A DNA stretch of 64,000 bases from Closterium sp. Naga37s-1 (taxonomy: Eukaryota > Streptophyta > Zygnematophyceae > Desmidiales > Closteriaceae). The notes under the pieces were generated by a model. That model did not search any database. It saw only the letters and a list, made by a program, of their open reading frames with translations, and was not told the origin of the DNA. The stretch spans positions 5,575,001-5,639,000 of the forward strand of contig CANJKZ010000010.1 in the NCBI GenBank assembly GCA_947471745.1, written 5' to 3'. Below, piece by piece: positions 31,201 to 41,274 of the stretch. A program made the translations under genes and the position numbers. How positions within the stretch are numbered: the stretch's first letter is position 1; each line of letters starts with the position of its first letter.

Positions 31201-31327
31201 TGCCAGCAGCAGCAGCAGCAGCACAGCAATGAGCCAGTGGGTGGGCTCGGCTCTTGTGGCGGTGGCGGTGGGGGCAGCTTCTTTTGCCGGCACTTCCATG
31301 CTGCTGGCTCGCAGGGCTGGCAGCTGA
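22296..31327 (+). CDS. TTM1/TTM2-like P-loop kinase-CYTH tail-anchored protein, 13 exons
   Basis: Exons 22296-22499, 22850-23006, 23348-23462, 23802-23997, 24587-24700, 25374-25553, 26523-26750, 27521-27658, 28459-28625, 29067-29111, 29479-29779, 30244-30591 and 31046-31327 join in phase to 824 residues. Residues 80-87 are a P-loop (GPSGAGKT) in a uridine-kinase-like domain (PSIAVLSMDHYN, GGVHFDLVKRVLRDI). The CYTH part follows (YEIYLLPPGEDKDTCQSYLR, EWVTDGPFVITPRITF). A Ser/Gln-rich region then leads to a C-terminal membrane anchor near residues 796-817 and a short basic tail. Arabidopsis TTM1 and TTM2 share this order and are mitochondrial outer-membrane pyrophosphatases. The exon 11 donor (GTACTG) is the weakest junction. 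The longer length compared with Arabidopsis comes from low-complexity insertions. Confidence 0.9.
23628..23692 (+). repeat. Upstream 5'-edge copy of TTM exon 4
   Basis: An acceptor-like CTCCAG is followed by AVPKSRVVILEGIHALNER, as in exon 4. It lacks the REQ-coding start of the real exon, is in the wrong phase for exon 3, and breaks off where a (TCCAGCAAG)n stretch begins. Confidence 0.85.
24050..24245 (+). repeat. Downstream 3'-edge copies of TTM exon 4
   Basis: Two copies: a short one at about 24052-24082 (APESIIQQ) and a long one at 24118-24240 (LLDLRVTITGGVHFDLVKCV through SIIQQISET) ending in a GTCAGT donor. Both follow the real exon 4. Confidence 0.88.
24456..24516 (+). repeat. Upstream 5'-edge copy of TTM exon 5
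   Basis: CTCACAG acceptor plus VYPIYKAFIEPELKTAHI, matching the start of exon 5, then unrelated intron sequence. Confidence 0.9.
24736..25015 (+). repeat. (CCCTG)n / (CCCCG)n pentamer expansion
   Basis: About 20 CCCTG units run into about 30 CCCCG units and back to CCCTG, in TTM intron 5 starting 35 bp after exon 5. The other strand is (CGGGG)n, a strong G-quadruplex-forming sequence. Confidence 0.96.
25652..25732 (+). tRNA. tRNA-Leu (AAG)
   Basis: A full cloverleaf can be drawn: acceptor GTCGAGA/TCTCGAC with discriminator A, D arm GCC...GGC, anticodon arm CTGGA-TTAAGGT-TCCAG with anticodon AAG, a long variable arm typical of tRNA-Leu, and T arm GTGGG-TTCAAAT-CCCAC. No intron. A TTTTT pol III terminator lies at 25734-25738. 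It sits in TTM intron 6 (25554-26522), on the same strand as the host gene. Confidence 0.97.
26070..26275 (+). repeat. Intronic tandem duplication with palindrome at junction
   Basis: A segment of about 80 bp (CCACCTCCCCATCCGCTCCT ... CTGCCAGTTTCAA, from about 26076) recurs from about 26194. At the junction lies TTTTGTG-TCGA-CTCAAAA (26176-26193). Confidence 0.8.
26349..26450 (+). repeat. Decayed upstream 5'-edge copy of TTM exon 7
   Basis: GGCAG acceptor plus EWVTDG, then a TGA and frameshift; the remainder is recognisable as exon 7 (TCCGCGTGCCAGTGCGG and so on) but no longer codes. Confidence 0.8.
26836..26908 (+). repeat. Downstream 3'-edge copy of TTM exon 7
   Basis: Codes EASSMLSVKINKIEQLKATY and keeps the CAG-GTGGGA donor; one residue differs from exon 7. 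Confidence 0.9.
26985..27300 (+). repeat. ~60-bp repeats and palindrome in TTM intron 7
   Basis: Units share TGATTTAACCATGGCC and GGGTGAAGCTTG; about four copies. Between the first two (each with GTGTGTCTAA..GAATGAT) lies a GAGGCGCCTC palindrome at 27057-27066. Confidence 0.85.
27322..27475 (+). repeat. Two upstream 5'-edge copies of TTM exon 8
   Basis: At 27331 and 27440 a TGCAG acceptor is followed by codons for VTGKDRKRVK and VIGKDHKRMK, as at the true exon 8 start (27521, VIGKDRKRVK). Flanking intron (TGTACTTGTCTGTTGTGT-like) is copied too. Confidence 0.9.
27957..28361 (+). repeat. 13/14-bp AGCATGGGTGTGC minisatellite
   Basis: About 29 units with interspersed 14-bp AGCAATGGGTGTGC variants, in TTM intron 8. 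Confidence 0.95.
29351..29374. repeat. Perfect 24-bp palindrome, core GAGAATTCTC
   Basis: The longest perfect member of the GAG-NNNN-CTC family (arms GACTTTTGAGAA/TTCTCAAAAGTC). It lies in TTM intron 10; no duplication is obvious next to it. Confidence 0.95.
29955..30200 (+). repeat. Two upstream 5'-edge copies of TTM exon 12 with palindromes
   Basis: Copies at 29959 and 30120 carry a TGCAG acceptor and codons LRSNEVVEGKLVSIAQQMDR and LQSNEDVEGKLASIAQQMDR; the true exon starts at 30244. Each copy breaks off after RLL exactly into GAGTCGACTC (30027-30036 and 30187-30196). Confidence 0.93.
30592..30895 (+). repeat. Two downstream 3'-edge copies of TTM exon 12
   Basis: A ~148-bp unit repeats twice after exon 12; each unit holds the exon end (RDVSVEAEQQRHMTRQ) and the CAG-GTGAGG or CAG-GTGAGC donor. 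Copy ends are at about 30738 and 30892. Confidence 0.92.
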
Positions 31328-32640
31328 CAGCCACTCTCCACTCCCACGTTTCTCATCTCTTGTTGGTCTTGTTGTGAGCACGGCACAGCATCGTGTGTTG
31401 CGATGCCACACCGCACCTCCCGTGGACCAACCACATTGTCAGCAGCACAGCAGCACCAGCAGCACCACCACCAGCACCGATAATAACAGGCGCACCGCCT
31501 AACCACCTCGAGCACCAGGGGAACCACTGGTCGCGGCAGGGGTCTAGCACACCTCTGCTTAACTCTTTTTGCCTTGGCAGTGGGGTGGGGACAAGTTTAT
31601 TTGCTGGTTCATGTTAATGTGGCCTCACAGAGTTTACGGTATTGCGATAAGCAGGGCTGATTTTATCAGGGTAATTACCCTGATTTCAGGGTGATTTCAG
31701 ACTTGTCACATTCTGGTCCCTGTAATTTCAGGTTTAACGTCTTCTGAACACTGATCTTGTCAGAGTAGTACTTTAGCGAACCCTGGAATTTTGTATACAC
31801 TCACAGAGTAGTGTTCTTAAGGACCCTGTCCATACAGAGTATGCGTCTTGTTGACCCTGAATGCAACGTTATCGGGACGAAGCTTCCAGGAATCTTCGTC
31901 CCGATAACCCACATGTGCGTAATCATGATTACGCTTGCTCCCATCTCAGAGACTCCATTCGCGCTATCCAGGTTATCGCAGTACACTACGTTTCTGTTAG
32001 AATGACTAAACATTTGATTTCTGATTTTGGTTATCTGTAAACTTAAACCGAGAAAACAAATCACGATCTGGCGGATCGCAAAGTGATTCGGCAGGAGATA
32101 AAAGAAAACCATCCGTAGTGAAACACCGTATTGCCATGTGACTGATAGTTATTAGTAATCAGCTGTTTTTCACTAACTTTGGAAAAACATGTGTACATTA
32201 GAATAATTGTGAAACTAAACGAGACACTAACATTGAAAAACGTCCCCCCCCCCACAACCCCCCCCCACCAAAACCAGGTCGAGTCTCGACACCCCTCCCA
32301 TGAGCAGTCCGTTCCCCCATTTCCTGCCCCCCGTCTCCCCCTTTTGTGCGGACGACCCGCGGTCACGAAATAGCCCCACCCCCACCCATCCCACTCACTT
32401 GCTCCCTCCCCCTTTGCACACCCCTCGCTCTCGCCCCTGCGCCCCTAGGAGATCCTCCCTCCCAAGCCACATGCACTCCCTCCAGCCAATCCGCCAATCC
32501 AGCTAGATTTCTCGCGTCAAACACGTCACTGCTTTTCTCGCCAAACTAGAAAGAAGTAAAAATTCAACCCTGAATTCAATCCGCCAACCCTGACAGCCCA
32601 GACTTACGATTTCGTGAACCCTGAACATCGCAAGAAGGCT
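31328..32640. other. Intergenic region after TTM, with palindromes
   Basis: TTM 3' UTR then unannotated sequence up to the gypsy-2 remnant. Holds a 20-bp perfect palindrome at 31665-31684, a 15-bp-stem hairpin at 31868-31908 and an 18-bp perfect palindrome at 31917-31934. 32245-32270 is a C-run. No coding gene supported. Confidence 0.6.
31665..31934. repeat. Cluster of three perfect palindromes/hairpins
   Basis: ATCAGGGTAATTACCCTGAT (31665-31684); GTTATCGGGACGAAG pairing with CTTCGTCCCGATAAC around an 11-base loop (31868-31908); GCGTAATCATGATTACGC (31917-31934). All arms are perfect. Confidence 0.95.
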
Positions 32641-32653
32641 CAGGCTTGGTGTT

Positions 32654-32937
32654 TTGCGGAAAATGAGCCGTCTCGTTTCCCCTCCGGTTTTGCGCATCGC
32701 CGACCCATCGAAACCGTTCAAAGTCATCACCGACGCCTCGGATTTCTCCATTAGAGCTGTACTCATCCAGGATTCCGGGAACCGGCTGCAGTCGATTGCC
32801 TATGAGTCACGCAAGCTGCAGTCAGCCGAGCGCAACTACCTCATACATGACAAGGAGATGCTCGCAATAATACACGCGTTCAAACTGTGGCGCTGCTATT
32901 CGACGGGCACCGACGTCACTGATCGCACAGACCAAAA
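32654..32937 (+). pseudogene. Gypsy-2 RNase H fragment
   Basis: Codes SPPVLRIADPSKPFKVITDA, IQDSGNRLQSIAYESRKLQ and YLIHDKEMLAIIHAFKLWRC, the RNase H region as in gypsy-1. Interrupted by element B at the target CAAAA (32933-32937). Confidence 0.9.
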
Positions 32938-33061
32938 TGTCAGACATACATGACCTAGCCTATGTAGGCTGTAGCGAGGTAGACACTAAGGGGTACTCAA
33001 TTCTAGGGTTTCACATTTGTATCACACACTTTCCTAGTTCATTCGTTCCTCTTTCTTCACA
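32938..33061 (+). repeat. 5' LTR of element B
   Basis: 124 bp, TGTCAGACAT...CTTCACA. Directly followed by the primer-binding site. Confidence 0.93.
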
Positions 33062-33179
33062 TGGTATAGAGCGGGTTCCCTAGTGGGACCGTTTCTTCCT
33101 AAGGGCCCACCATTAAAAAAAAAAATCCTAACCTGCCCGAATCGCGCTTCGCGCTCTGACCTGCCCTACCCTTTCGCGG

Positions 33180-34020
33180 CCCCTTAGCGGTCTGCCCTGC
33201 TCCTGAGGCCCGTTGCGGCCCCCCCTTTGCGGCCCCTTCGCGGCCCCTTAGCGGCCCCTTCGCGGCCCCTTAGCGGCCCCCATTCGCGGCCCCTTAGCGG
33301 CCCCTTCGCGGCCCCTTCGCGGCCCCTTAGCGGCCCCTTCACGGCCCCTTCGCGGCCCCTTAGCGGCCCCTTCGCGGCCCCGTAGCGGCCCCTTCGCGGC
33401 CCCTTAGCGGCCCCTTCGCGGCCCCTTCGCGGCCCCGCCCCGTTGCCCGTAGCGGCCCCGCCCCGTCGCCAGTCGCGGCCCCGCCCCGTTGCCACCCGGG
33501 TGTCGCCCCTGCCTCGTCGCGACGCCTCAGCGGGACCCGCGCGTCGCCCCCGCCTCGTCGCGACGCCCCTGCGGGACCCGCGAGGCGCGGCTCCTGCGCG
33601 TCGCGACGCCCCAACGGGACCCGGGCGTCGCCCCCGCTCCTCGCGACGCCCCTGCGGGACCCGCGCGGCGTCGCCCCTGCCCGCCGCGGCGCCCTGCCCT
33701 AACCCGCGCCCGACTTGCAGCAGCCGCCCCTGGCCCCTGGAGCAGCCGCCCTTGCAGCAGCCGCCCCTGTAGCAGCCGACCCTGGCCCCTGGAGCAGCCG
33801 CTCCTGCAGCAGCCGCCCCTGGCCCCTAGAGCAGCCGCCCCTGCAGCAGCCGCCCCTGGCCACTGGAGCAGCCGCCCCTGCAGCAGCCGCCCCTGGCCCC
33901 TGGGGCAGCCGCCCCTGCAGCAGCCGCCCCTGGCCCCTGGAGCAGCCGCCCCTGCAGCAGCCGCCCTTGGCCCCTGGAGCAGCCGCCCCTGGAGCAGCCG
34001 CCCCTGCAGCTGCCGCGGAG
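33180..34020 (+). repeat. GC-rich leader repeats of element B
   Basis: 33210-33480 is a CGGCCCCTTAG/CGGCCCCTTCG array; 33490-33700 repeats CGCGACGCC-type units; 33720-34020 repeats CCTGGCCCCTGGAGCAGCCG with CCTGCAGCAGCCG. Element D has an analogous GC-rich leader at 48000-48880. Apparent ORFs here are not convincing. Confidence 0.85.
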
Positions 34021-34033
34021 CCCTCGCCCTGCA

Positions 34034-36426
34034 GTGGTAGCGGCCTCGCCATTGCCACCGTCGTACGCCTGCCCTTCTCGCCACTGGCGAGCACTGCCCT
34101 GCCCGTACTGCTGTTACTTCTGCTCCTGTTGCTACAGCTCTTTCTACTGCTATTGCTGCTCCTGGCGTGGCCAGATGCAGCTCCAGCGCCGTCCGCGTGA
34201 GTCCCTCACGCCCCAACAGCTTCGTGAGTGGTACGCTAGTTGGGGTTGTAGGGGTGGTCGCGCTGCTACTACTGCTACTGCTGCTACTGCTGCTCCTGGC
34301 GGTGGCCATATGCAGCTCCAGCGATGTCCGCGTGAGTCCCTCACGCCCCAGCAGCTTCGTGAGTGGTACGCTAGTTGGGGTTGTCGGGGTGGCCGTAGTG
34401 GGAGTCGTCCTAGAGTGAGTAGTTCGGGAGCTTCTTGTAGTGGCCAGGTGCAGCTGCAGCGTCGTCTGCGCGCGGTCCTTTCGCCCCAGCAGCTTCGTGA
34501 GTGGTACGCTCAGCGTGGAGGGTCACGGGATACTGCTCGCTGCCCGTACGTCATTCGCACTGGTGCTCGGACTGGTCAGCCTTGCGGGACGTTTGGTCAC
34601 ACAGAGTCCAGCTGCTGGTCGCCCGTCTGAGCGACGCCTGGCGTACAGAGTTTGGCGACGCGGCTGAGCTCCCCGACTGGGTGGAGCTGCTTAGGCAGAG
34701 GGTAGATATCTATGCTCTTGACTATGATGCTATCCTCACTGCCATGTATGCATTGCCTCCTAGTGCTGATGGTGCCTGTTACCTGTGTGGGCCGCCTGAC
34801 CCCGGTATCCAGTCTGCTGCTCTAGGTACTGGTGAGGCTGCTGCTCTAGGTGCTGGTACGTCTCCTGCTTAAGGTGCTGGTGAGGCTGCTGCTCTAGGTG
34901 CTTGTGAGTCTACTACTCCAGGTGCTGGTGAGTCTGCTCTCTCCTGGTACTGCGCCTGCTGCGGTCTTACACACCTTCACCCTTGACTCGGGTGCTTCCC
35001 GCTCCTTCTTTCGAGACCGCACCACACTCACGCCGCTTAGTCGGCCGGTTGCAGTCTCCCTGGCAGACCCCTCAGGGGGTCCTGTACTTGCCCACTACTC
35101 CACTGTCCTACTGTGTCCGGCGGCCCCCTCTGGCTCCCTGTCAGGTCTTTACCTCCCCTCGTTCTCTACAAACTTGGTGAGTGGTGCTGACCTACAGGAT
35201 GGAGGGGTTGACCAGTTCACTCCTGCGAGTCAGCGAGTGACCCACTGCACGTGTGCTCAAACGGGCCGACACTTGGCCACGTTTACCCGTCAGCCGGGGT
35301 CGAGCCTGTACACACTGACTACTGAGTCTCCTCCGGTTGCTGCGTCGGGTCAGGTGTTTGCTGCAGCGTCTCGGTCTGGTCCTGAGTCTGCCCCCTGCTC
35401 TTGTCGCCTCCTATCCCACCAGACCCTCCTCTGGCACCACCGCCTTGGTCACCCCTCCCTGCCTCGTCTCCGAGGCATGGCCTCACGTGTCCTTATCTCT
35501 GGTCTCCCCCGGTCCTTCCCTCCCCTTCCTCCGGGGCCTGCCCCTACCTGCGTTCCCTGCGTCGAGGGGCGGCAGCGCGCCGCTCCTCACTCCTCCGAGT
35601 TTCCTCCAACAAAGGCTCCGCTGCAGACTCTCCACATGGACGTGTGGGGCCCAACCCGCGTCTATGGACAGGGTCACAAGCGTTAATTCCTGCTGGTGGT
35701 TGACGACTTCTCGCGTTACACCTCAGTCTTCCCCTTGCGCCGCAAGGGTGAGGTCACTGAGGTGTTGATCGACTGGATCCGCGCTGCCCGTCTCCAGCTC
35801 AGAGAGAGTTTCGGCTCGGACTTTCATGTTCTGCGTCTGCACTCCGACCGAGGTGGAGAGTTTTCCTCCGACCTTCTGCGAGCCTTCTGTCGTGCGGAGG
35901 GCATCCGCCAGACGTTCACGCTTCCGGCCTCTCCACAGCACAATGGGATTGCTGAGCGCCGCATTGGCATGGTCATGGACGTCGCTCGTACGTCCATGAT
36001 CTATGCGGCTGCTCCCCATTTTCTGTGGCCGTTCGCGGTTCAGTACGCGGCGCATCAGATCAACCTTCAGCCCCGGGTCTCCATGCCGGAGACCTCCCCT
36101 ACTCTGCGGTGGACGGGGAAGGTTGGCGATGCGTCTGCGTTCTGTGTCTGGGGATCTCGAGCTTTCGTCCGCGACTTGTCTGCGGACAAGCTGTCCTCCC
36201 GTGCTGTTCCCTGCGTCTTCCTTGGCTTCCCCCCTGACGCGCCTGGTTGGCAGTTTTACCACCCCACCTCGCGCCGTGTTCTGTCCTCCCAGGACGTCAC
36301 GTTTGACGAGTCGGTTCCGTACTACCGTCTCTTTCCCTACCGCGCTGCCCCCCTCCCCCCCCCGCCGCTCTTCCTCGCGCCAGGTCCCCCCCCGGTAGAC
36401 CCCCTCCCCCCTCAGGGTCCTGCCCC
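34034..36426 (+). pseudogene. Element B gag remnant, protease and integrase
   Basis: The first part repeats LTPQQLREWYASWGCRGG units, then the Gag zinc-binding-like stretch is out of frame. From 34976 the pol frame reads FTLDSGASRSFF (protease), LLWHHRLGHPSLPRLRGM (GAG-pre-integrase) and integrase (LHMDVWGPTRV, LRLHSDRGGEFSS, HNGIAERRIGMV). A TAA at 35684-35686 replaces the Tyr codon present in D, and Gag lacks its N-terminal domain. Ends at E's target site GCCCC (36422-36426). Confidence 0.88.
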
Positions 36427-36555
36427 TGTCAGAATGTTATCTTATGCTCTAGCCTGTAGTGGGGTGCTCTATAGCGAGTACAACCCTTCTAGGGTTTGCT
36501 ATTTGTATCCTCATTCTTGCTAGTGCAATCCTCTTCTTCCTTTTAAACTTTAACA
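36427..36555 (+). repeat. 5' LTR of element E
   Basis: 129 bp, TGTCAGAATG...TTTAACA; identical to 37835-37963. Confidence 0.94.
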
Positions 36556-37834
36556 TGCTATCAGAGCAGGTCGATCCCCTTGGATCGATCCTGTGGGTGG
36601 GCTTACCACCTCCTAGCTTCCGCTGCAACTCCTACCACTACACTCGGTGCCGCACGCCCCGTGGCGTGTGGCAGTTTTCTTCCCGCCGTGCGCCCCGAGG
36701 CGCGCGGCGGTTTTCTTCCCGCCGTGCGCCCCGAGGCGCGCGGCGGTTTTCTGCCCGCCGTGCGCCCCGAGGCGCGCGGCGGTTCTCTGCCCGCTGTGCG
36801 CCCCGAGGCGCGCGGCGGGCTTCGGCCCCGTCAACCGTCGCGTCGCCCTCGGGAGGCGCCGCGACGGGCGACGGGGACCCGTTCGTCGCCCCCCGTCACC
36901 CGTCGTGGCCTGCGCGCGGCCCGTACAGGCAGCGCGCGACCCGTACGGGCTGCGCCAGGCCCGCGCGCGACCCGTACGGGCTGCGCCAGGCCCGCGCGCC
37001 ACCCGTACGGGCTGCGCCAGGCCCGCGCGCGGCCCGTACGGGCGGCGCCAGGCCCGCGCGCGGCTCAGGCCGCCTACGCGCGGTTCGGGCGACCCTACCA
37101 GGCCCGTGGTGAGCCCGCTCCTTGCTGCCCCTGCCCTCCCTACTGTCCCCCAGCGCTTCTACTCGTGCCCCATCCCTCCTACTCCCCATTCTCCTGTATT
37201 AGGGTTTGGGGGTGCGGGGTATGGGGGTGCACCCACTGTGTACTGTTCCCTGCTCCTCCTCCTCCTCCGTCTCCCTGTGCTGCAGCTGCCGCTGAGGGGG
37301 GGTGGACGTGTTGGAGCCGGTGGAGTGGTACTAAGGGGGGGTGAAGGGGGAGTGGAGCTAGCGGTGTAGCAGCGGGTATGTGCCAGGGGGGAGTGGGATA
37401 GTTTGGGGAAGCTGAATGGAGGTTGCCGTCGTGTCGCCAGCAGCACCTGTATTCCGGGGACTTCGTCCGGTAGCCCAGTCGTAGCCAGCTGTGCCAGCCG
37501 CCCGTGGGTCCGTTGCTCGTCTGCCGCTACTTTAGCCGCGGGGCCTGTTACTCCTGTATTCCGGGGACTTCGTCCGGTAGCCGCTGTGCCAGTCTGCCTC
37601 CTGTTGCCTGTGTGTCTGCAGCTTCAGCCGTCGCCTCCTATCTCCTCTCCTCTCACTCTCTCTCCTCCTCCTCACTTGCCCGTTGTGACTACCACTAGCT
37701 TTGCTCATAATTGTGAACTTAAACTATTGCTTCTTGAACTTGTGCTCAGAATGTGTGGTGACATTGTGATCCACCCTGAGCTTGTACTCCTTTGCTTACT
37801 CTGCTGATTACACCCCACTTTGGCTATGGGGGTG

Positions 37835-37963
37835 TGTCAGAATGTTATCTTATGCTCTAGCCTGTAGTGGGGTGCTCTATAGCGAGTACAACCCTTCTAG
37901 GGTTTGCTATTTGTATCCTCATTCTTGCTAGTGCAATCCTCTTCTTCCTTTTAAACTTTAACA
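37835..37963 (+). repeat. 3' LTR of element E
   Basis: Identical to the 5' LTR; followed by the GCCCC target duplication. Confidence 0.94.
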
Positions 37964-37975
37964 GCCCCCTCAGGT

Positions 37976-40962
37976 GTGTCCCAGGTAGACGCAGTCGAGC
38001 CTGTCGAGGTAGCTGTTGACTTTGGTGCTGCTAGGGGTGCTGAGCCTGCGGGTGCCGGGTCTGGGGGTGCTGAGCCTGAGCGTGCAGAGCCCGGGGGTGC
38101 TGAGTCTGGGGGTGCTGAGCTTGAGCGTGCGGAGCCTGGGGGTGCTGAGTCTGGGGGTGCTGAGCCTGGAGTTCCTGGGTCTGGGGGTGCTGAGCCTGGA
38201 GTTGCTGAGTCTGGGGGTGCGGAGCCTGCGGGAGCTGGGCCTGCTCGTGTGGAGTCTGGCGGTGCTGGGCCCGGAGGTCCTTCGGGTGCTTCGTCCCGGC
38301 GGGAGCTACCCTCTCCACAGGAGCTGCGCGAGTGGTTTGCTCGGCGCTGGAGCCGTGCTGCTGGAGCTGGTGGTGCTGCCGGTACTAGAGGTTCTACTGC
38401 TACTCGGGGTGCTGGAGCCACGGGTCCCGGAGGTGCTCGTACTGGAGGTACTGGACCTGCTGGGCCTGGTGGTGCTGCTGGTGCTGGAGCTGCTAGCGGA
38501 GCTGGAGCTGGCGGTGCTGCTGGAGTAGGTGCTGCTGGGGGTACTGGAGCCGGAGCTGCTGCGTCTTCCGGTGGTCGCGCAGGAGCTGGAGCTGCTGGAG
38601 GTTCTGGAGCTGCTGGAGGTGCTGCTGGAGCTGGTGGTGCTGCTGGAGTTGGAGCTGCCGCTGGGGTGCTGGTGCTATCCCTGCTGGTTCTGGAGGCGCT
38701 GCGCGGCCGTACTTCGTTCCGCTCCTTGAGCAGGTTCTTGGTCTTCCGCCTTCTTCTGGTCCTGCTCCTTCCTTAGAGTGTCCACCGCCTGTCCAGTCCG
38801 AGTCACAGTTACAGCTGGCCTCCCCACTGCCTGCTCCTTCTCCCTACACTGGTCCTACTGGAGGTCTTGCTGAGCGTCGTGAGCCTGAGTCGCGTCCTGC
38901 GTCGCCTGTTCGTGCTGCTCGCACTTGTCGTCATGTTCCACGTCAGCGCCCTCCTGCGGTCCCGGGCACGCACCAGATGGCACTGCGTCCTTCCACTGCT
39001 CCACTGCGTGTCCCTTTGCCGTCTCCTCCTGAGTCCTCTCTTCCTGCTCTTGCTGACCCGGCGTCTGACTCCCTTCGTGCTGCCAGTCCTACTGTCACGC
39101 GTCTCCTGGCTACTGTTGTCACTGACCCTTCCTTTGAGTCCACTGCTGCGTCTGCCTTAGTTGCTGAGCTTGTCGACTTCGCTGCTCACTGTCGTCTAGA
39201 CTACGCCGCTAGTCTTGTTGCTGAGTCTGAGTCTGTCTGTCCTCCGTCCGTCGGGGGTGAGTGTGCTCTTAGCACGGACGTCCTCGAGGACAAGCAGGAG
39301 GAGTTCCAGTGCTTTGCTGCTGCTTTACCTCATCTCGTTCCCATGCTAGTTGCCTTTGAGGGAGACCCGGATGCACCAGACATCCCGACCCCGCGCTCTT
39401 ACGCAGAGGCGATAGAGGGTCCCTACTCCTCTCAGTGGCAGTCAGCCATGGACGCAGAGATGGCTTCCTGGAAGTCCACAGGCACCTACGTCGACGAGGT
39501 TCCCCCACCTGGGGCGAACATCGTCAGTGGCATGTGGATTTTCAGGGTGAAGCGGCCGCCGGGTTCTCCGCCTGTCTTCAAGGCGCGTTACATGGCTCGA
39601 GGCTTCAGTCAGCGGCAGGGAGTTGACTACTTTCAGACCTTCTCTCCGACCCCGAAGATGACCACTCTCCGGGTGCTGCTGCACATAGCCGCTCAGCGCG
39701 ACTACGAGCTTCACTCTCTTGACTTCAGCACTGCTTTCCTACAGGGCAGCCTGCACGAGGAGATCTGGCTGCGCCGCGCACCTGGCTTCACTGGGTCGTT
39801 TCCTCCTGGTACCCAGTGGAGCCTCCGGCGGCCAGTCTACGGTCTCCGCCAGGCGCCCCGTGAGTGGCACGACACACTGAGGACTACGCTTGCGGCACTT
39901 GGGTTTGCTCCTTCTACTGCCGACCCGTCACTGTTTCTATGCACCGACACCTCTTTGCCGCCGTTCTACATCCTCGTGTATGTCGACGACTTGGTCTTTG
40001 CCACTGCTGACACTGCTGGACGCGCCCACGTGAAGTCCGAGCTGCAGAAGAGACACACGTGCACAGACCTGGGTGAACTGCGCAGCTATCTTGGCTTGCA
40101 GATCACCCGGGACAGAGCACGGCGCACCATTACCCTGACTCAGTCACACATGGTGCAGCATGTCCTTCAGCGCTTCGACTTCACGTACTCCTCGCCTCAG
40201 GCCACTCCTCTGTCTACTCGCCACTCGCTCTCAGCTCTGCCTTCGGATGAGTCCGTAGAGCCGAGTGGCCCGTACCCAGAGCTTGTTGGCTGCCTCATGT
40301 ACCTGATGACCTGCACTCGACCTGACCTGGCATACCCTCTTAGCATCTTAGCACGCTATGTTGCCCCTGGGAGACACCGACCAGAGCACATGGCTGCAGC
40401 GAAGAGGGTGTTGCGCTACTTGTGCAGTACGTCGGGCATGGGGCTCGTGCTTGGAGGGCGGAGTTCAGTGGTCCTCACTGGTCACGCAGACGCGTCTTGG
40501 GTTGACGACCTGGCTACGCAGCGGTCGTCACAGGGTTACACCTTCAGCCTTGGTTCCGGCTCTGTTTCGTGGCGGTCTACCCGCTCGTCTTCTGTTCTCA
40601 GCTCCAGCTGTGAGGCTGAGATCTACGCTGGGGCCATGGCTGCACAGGAGTTACGCTGGCTCACCTACCTGCTGACTGACCTGGGAGAGCCGCCTCGTTC
40701 TCCTCCAGTTCTGTACGTCGACAACAAGGCCATGCTGGCCTTGTGTCGGGAGCACAGACTGGAGCATAGAACGAAGCACATTGCTCTTCGCTACTTCCTT
40801 GCTCGTGAGCTGCAGCAGCGTGGTCAGCTGCGCCTTGCTTACGTGGCCTCTCAGGCCAACACTGCTGATATCTTCACCAAGGCACTTCAGCCTTGTGATC
40901 ATCAGCGCTTCTGTACTATGCTAGGTCTTGTGCCTACTTGGCCTCACTTGCTTACCTCTTGA
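37976..40962 (+). pseudogene. Element B linker, reverse transcriptase and RNase H
   Basis: After E the frame resumes with the Gly/Ala/Glu linker (37976-38776, ending in a frameshift), then an open 661-residue frame (38977-40962) holds RT (NIVSGMWIFRVKRPPG, YVDDLVFATADT) and RNase H (GHADASWVDDLATQ, SCEAEIYAG, HRTKHIALRYFLARE). Very close to D. RT catalytic Asp pair is intact, but the frame is separated from gag and integrase by frame breaks. Confidence 0.9.
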
Positions 40963-41165
40963 CTTTGCTTGTACTGTGATCTCTATATACCTGCACCTGC
41001 TTGTTTACCTTTATATATAATCCTGCATGTGAAGTGGCCTTGTGGCCTTTGAACTTATGCTCGGAATGTGTGGTGACGTTGTGATCCACCCTGCGCTTGC
41101 TTTGCTTTGCTTTGCTTGACTGGTCTTGTGACCCCTTGTTCTCCCCCACTTTGCCTATGGGGGTG

Positions 41166-41274
41166 TGTCAGACATACATGACCTAGCCTATGTAGGCTGT
41201 AGCGGGGTAGACACTAAGGGGTACTCAATTCTAGGGTTTCACATTTGTATCACACACCTTCCTCTTTCTTCACA
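41166..41274 (+). repeat. 3' LTR of element B
   Basis: 109 bp; same as 5' LTR except for a 15-bp deletion near the end and a few substitutions. Confidence 0.93.

Larger units (their letters stand above)
36427..37963 (+). mobile_element. Non-autonomous LTR element E, inserted in B
   Basis: Two 129-bp LTRs (36427-36555, 37835-37963) are identical by eye. Target duplication GCCCC (36422-36426, 37964-37968); the empty site can be read in element D (GCCCCTTCAGG near 51961). PBS TGCTATCAGAGC starts at 36556; the PPT is TATGGGGGTG before 37835. The 1279-bp interior codes no gag or pol domain; it has 33-bp repeats (36690-36830) and ~31-bp repeats (36955-37070). LTR layout and 3' leader resemble B and D, so their machinery probably moves it. 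Confidence 0.93.
32938..41274 (+). mobile_element. Copia element B (8.3 kb, decayed, carries E)
   Basis: 5' LTR 32938-33061, PBS TGGTATAGAGC from 33062, polypurine tract TATGGGGGTG ending at 41165, 3' LTR 41166-41274. Target duplication CAAAA at 32933-32937 and 41275-41279. The LTRs differ by a 15-bp indel and substitutions. Related to D (same pol, similar LTR layout) but with gag largely missing, several frame breaks, and the non-autonomous element E inserted at 36427-37963. Confidence 0.93.

Noticed and set aside
33180-33500. ORFs in the GC-rich leaders of B and D as new genes
   Set aside because: Low-complexity repeat translation inside transposon leaders.
36580-37344. Arg/Pro/Ala-rich ORFs in elements E and C as proteins
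   Set aside because: All frames are open because of GC-rich repeats; no conserved domain and no preferred frame between E and C.
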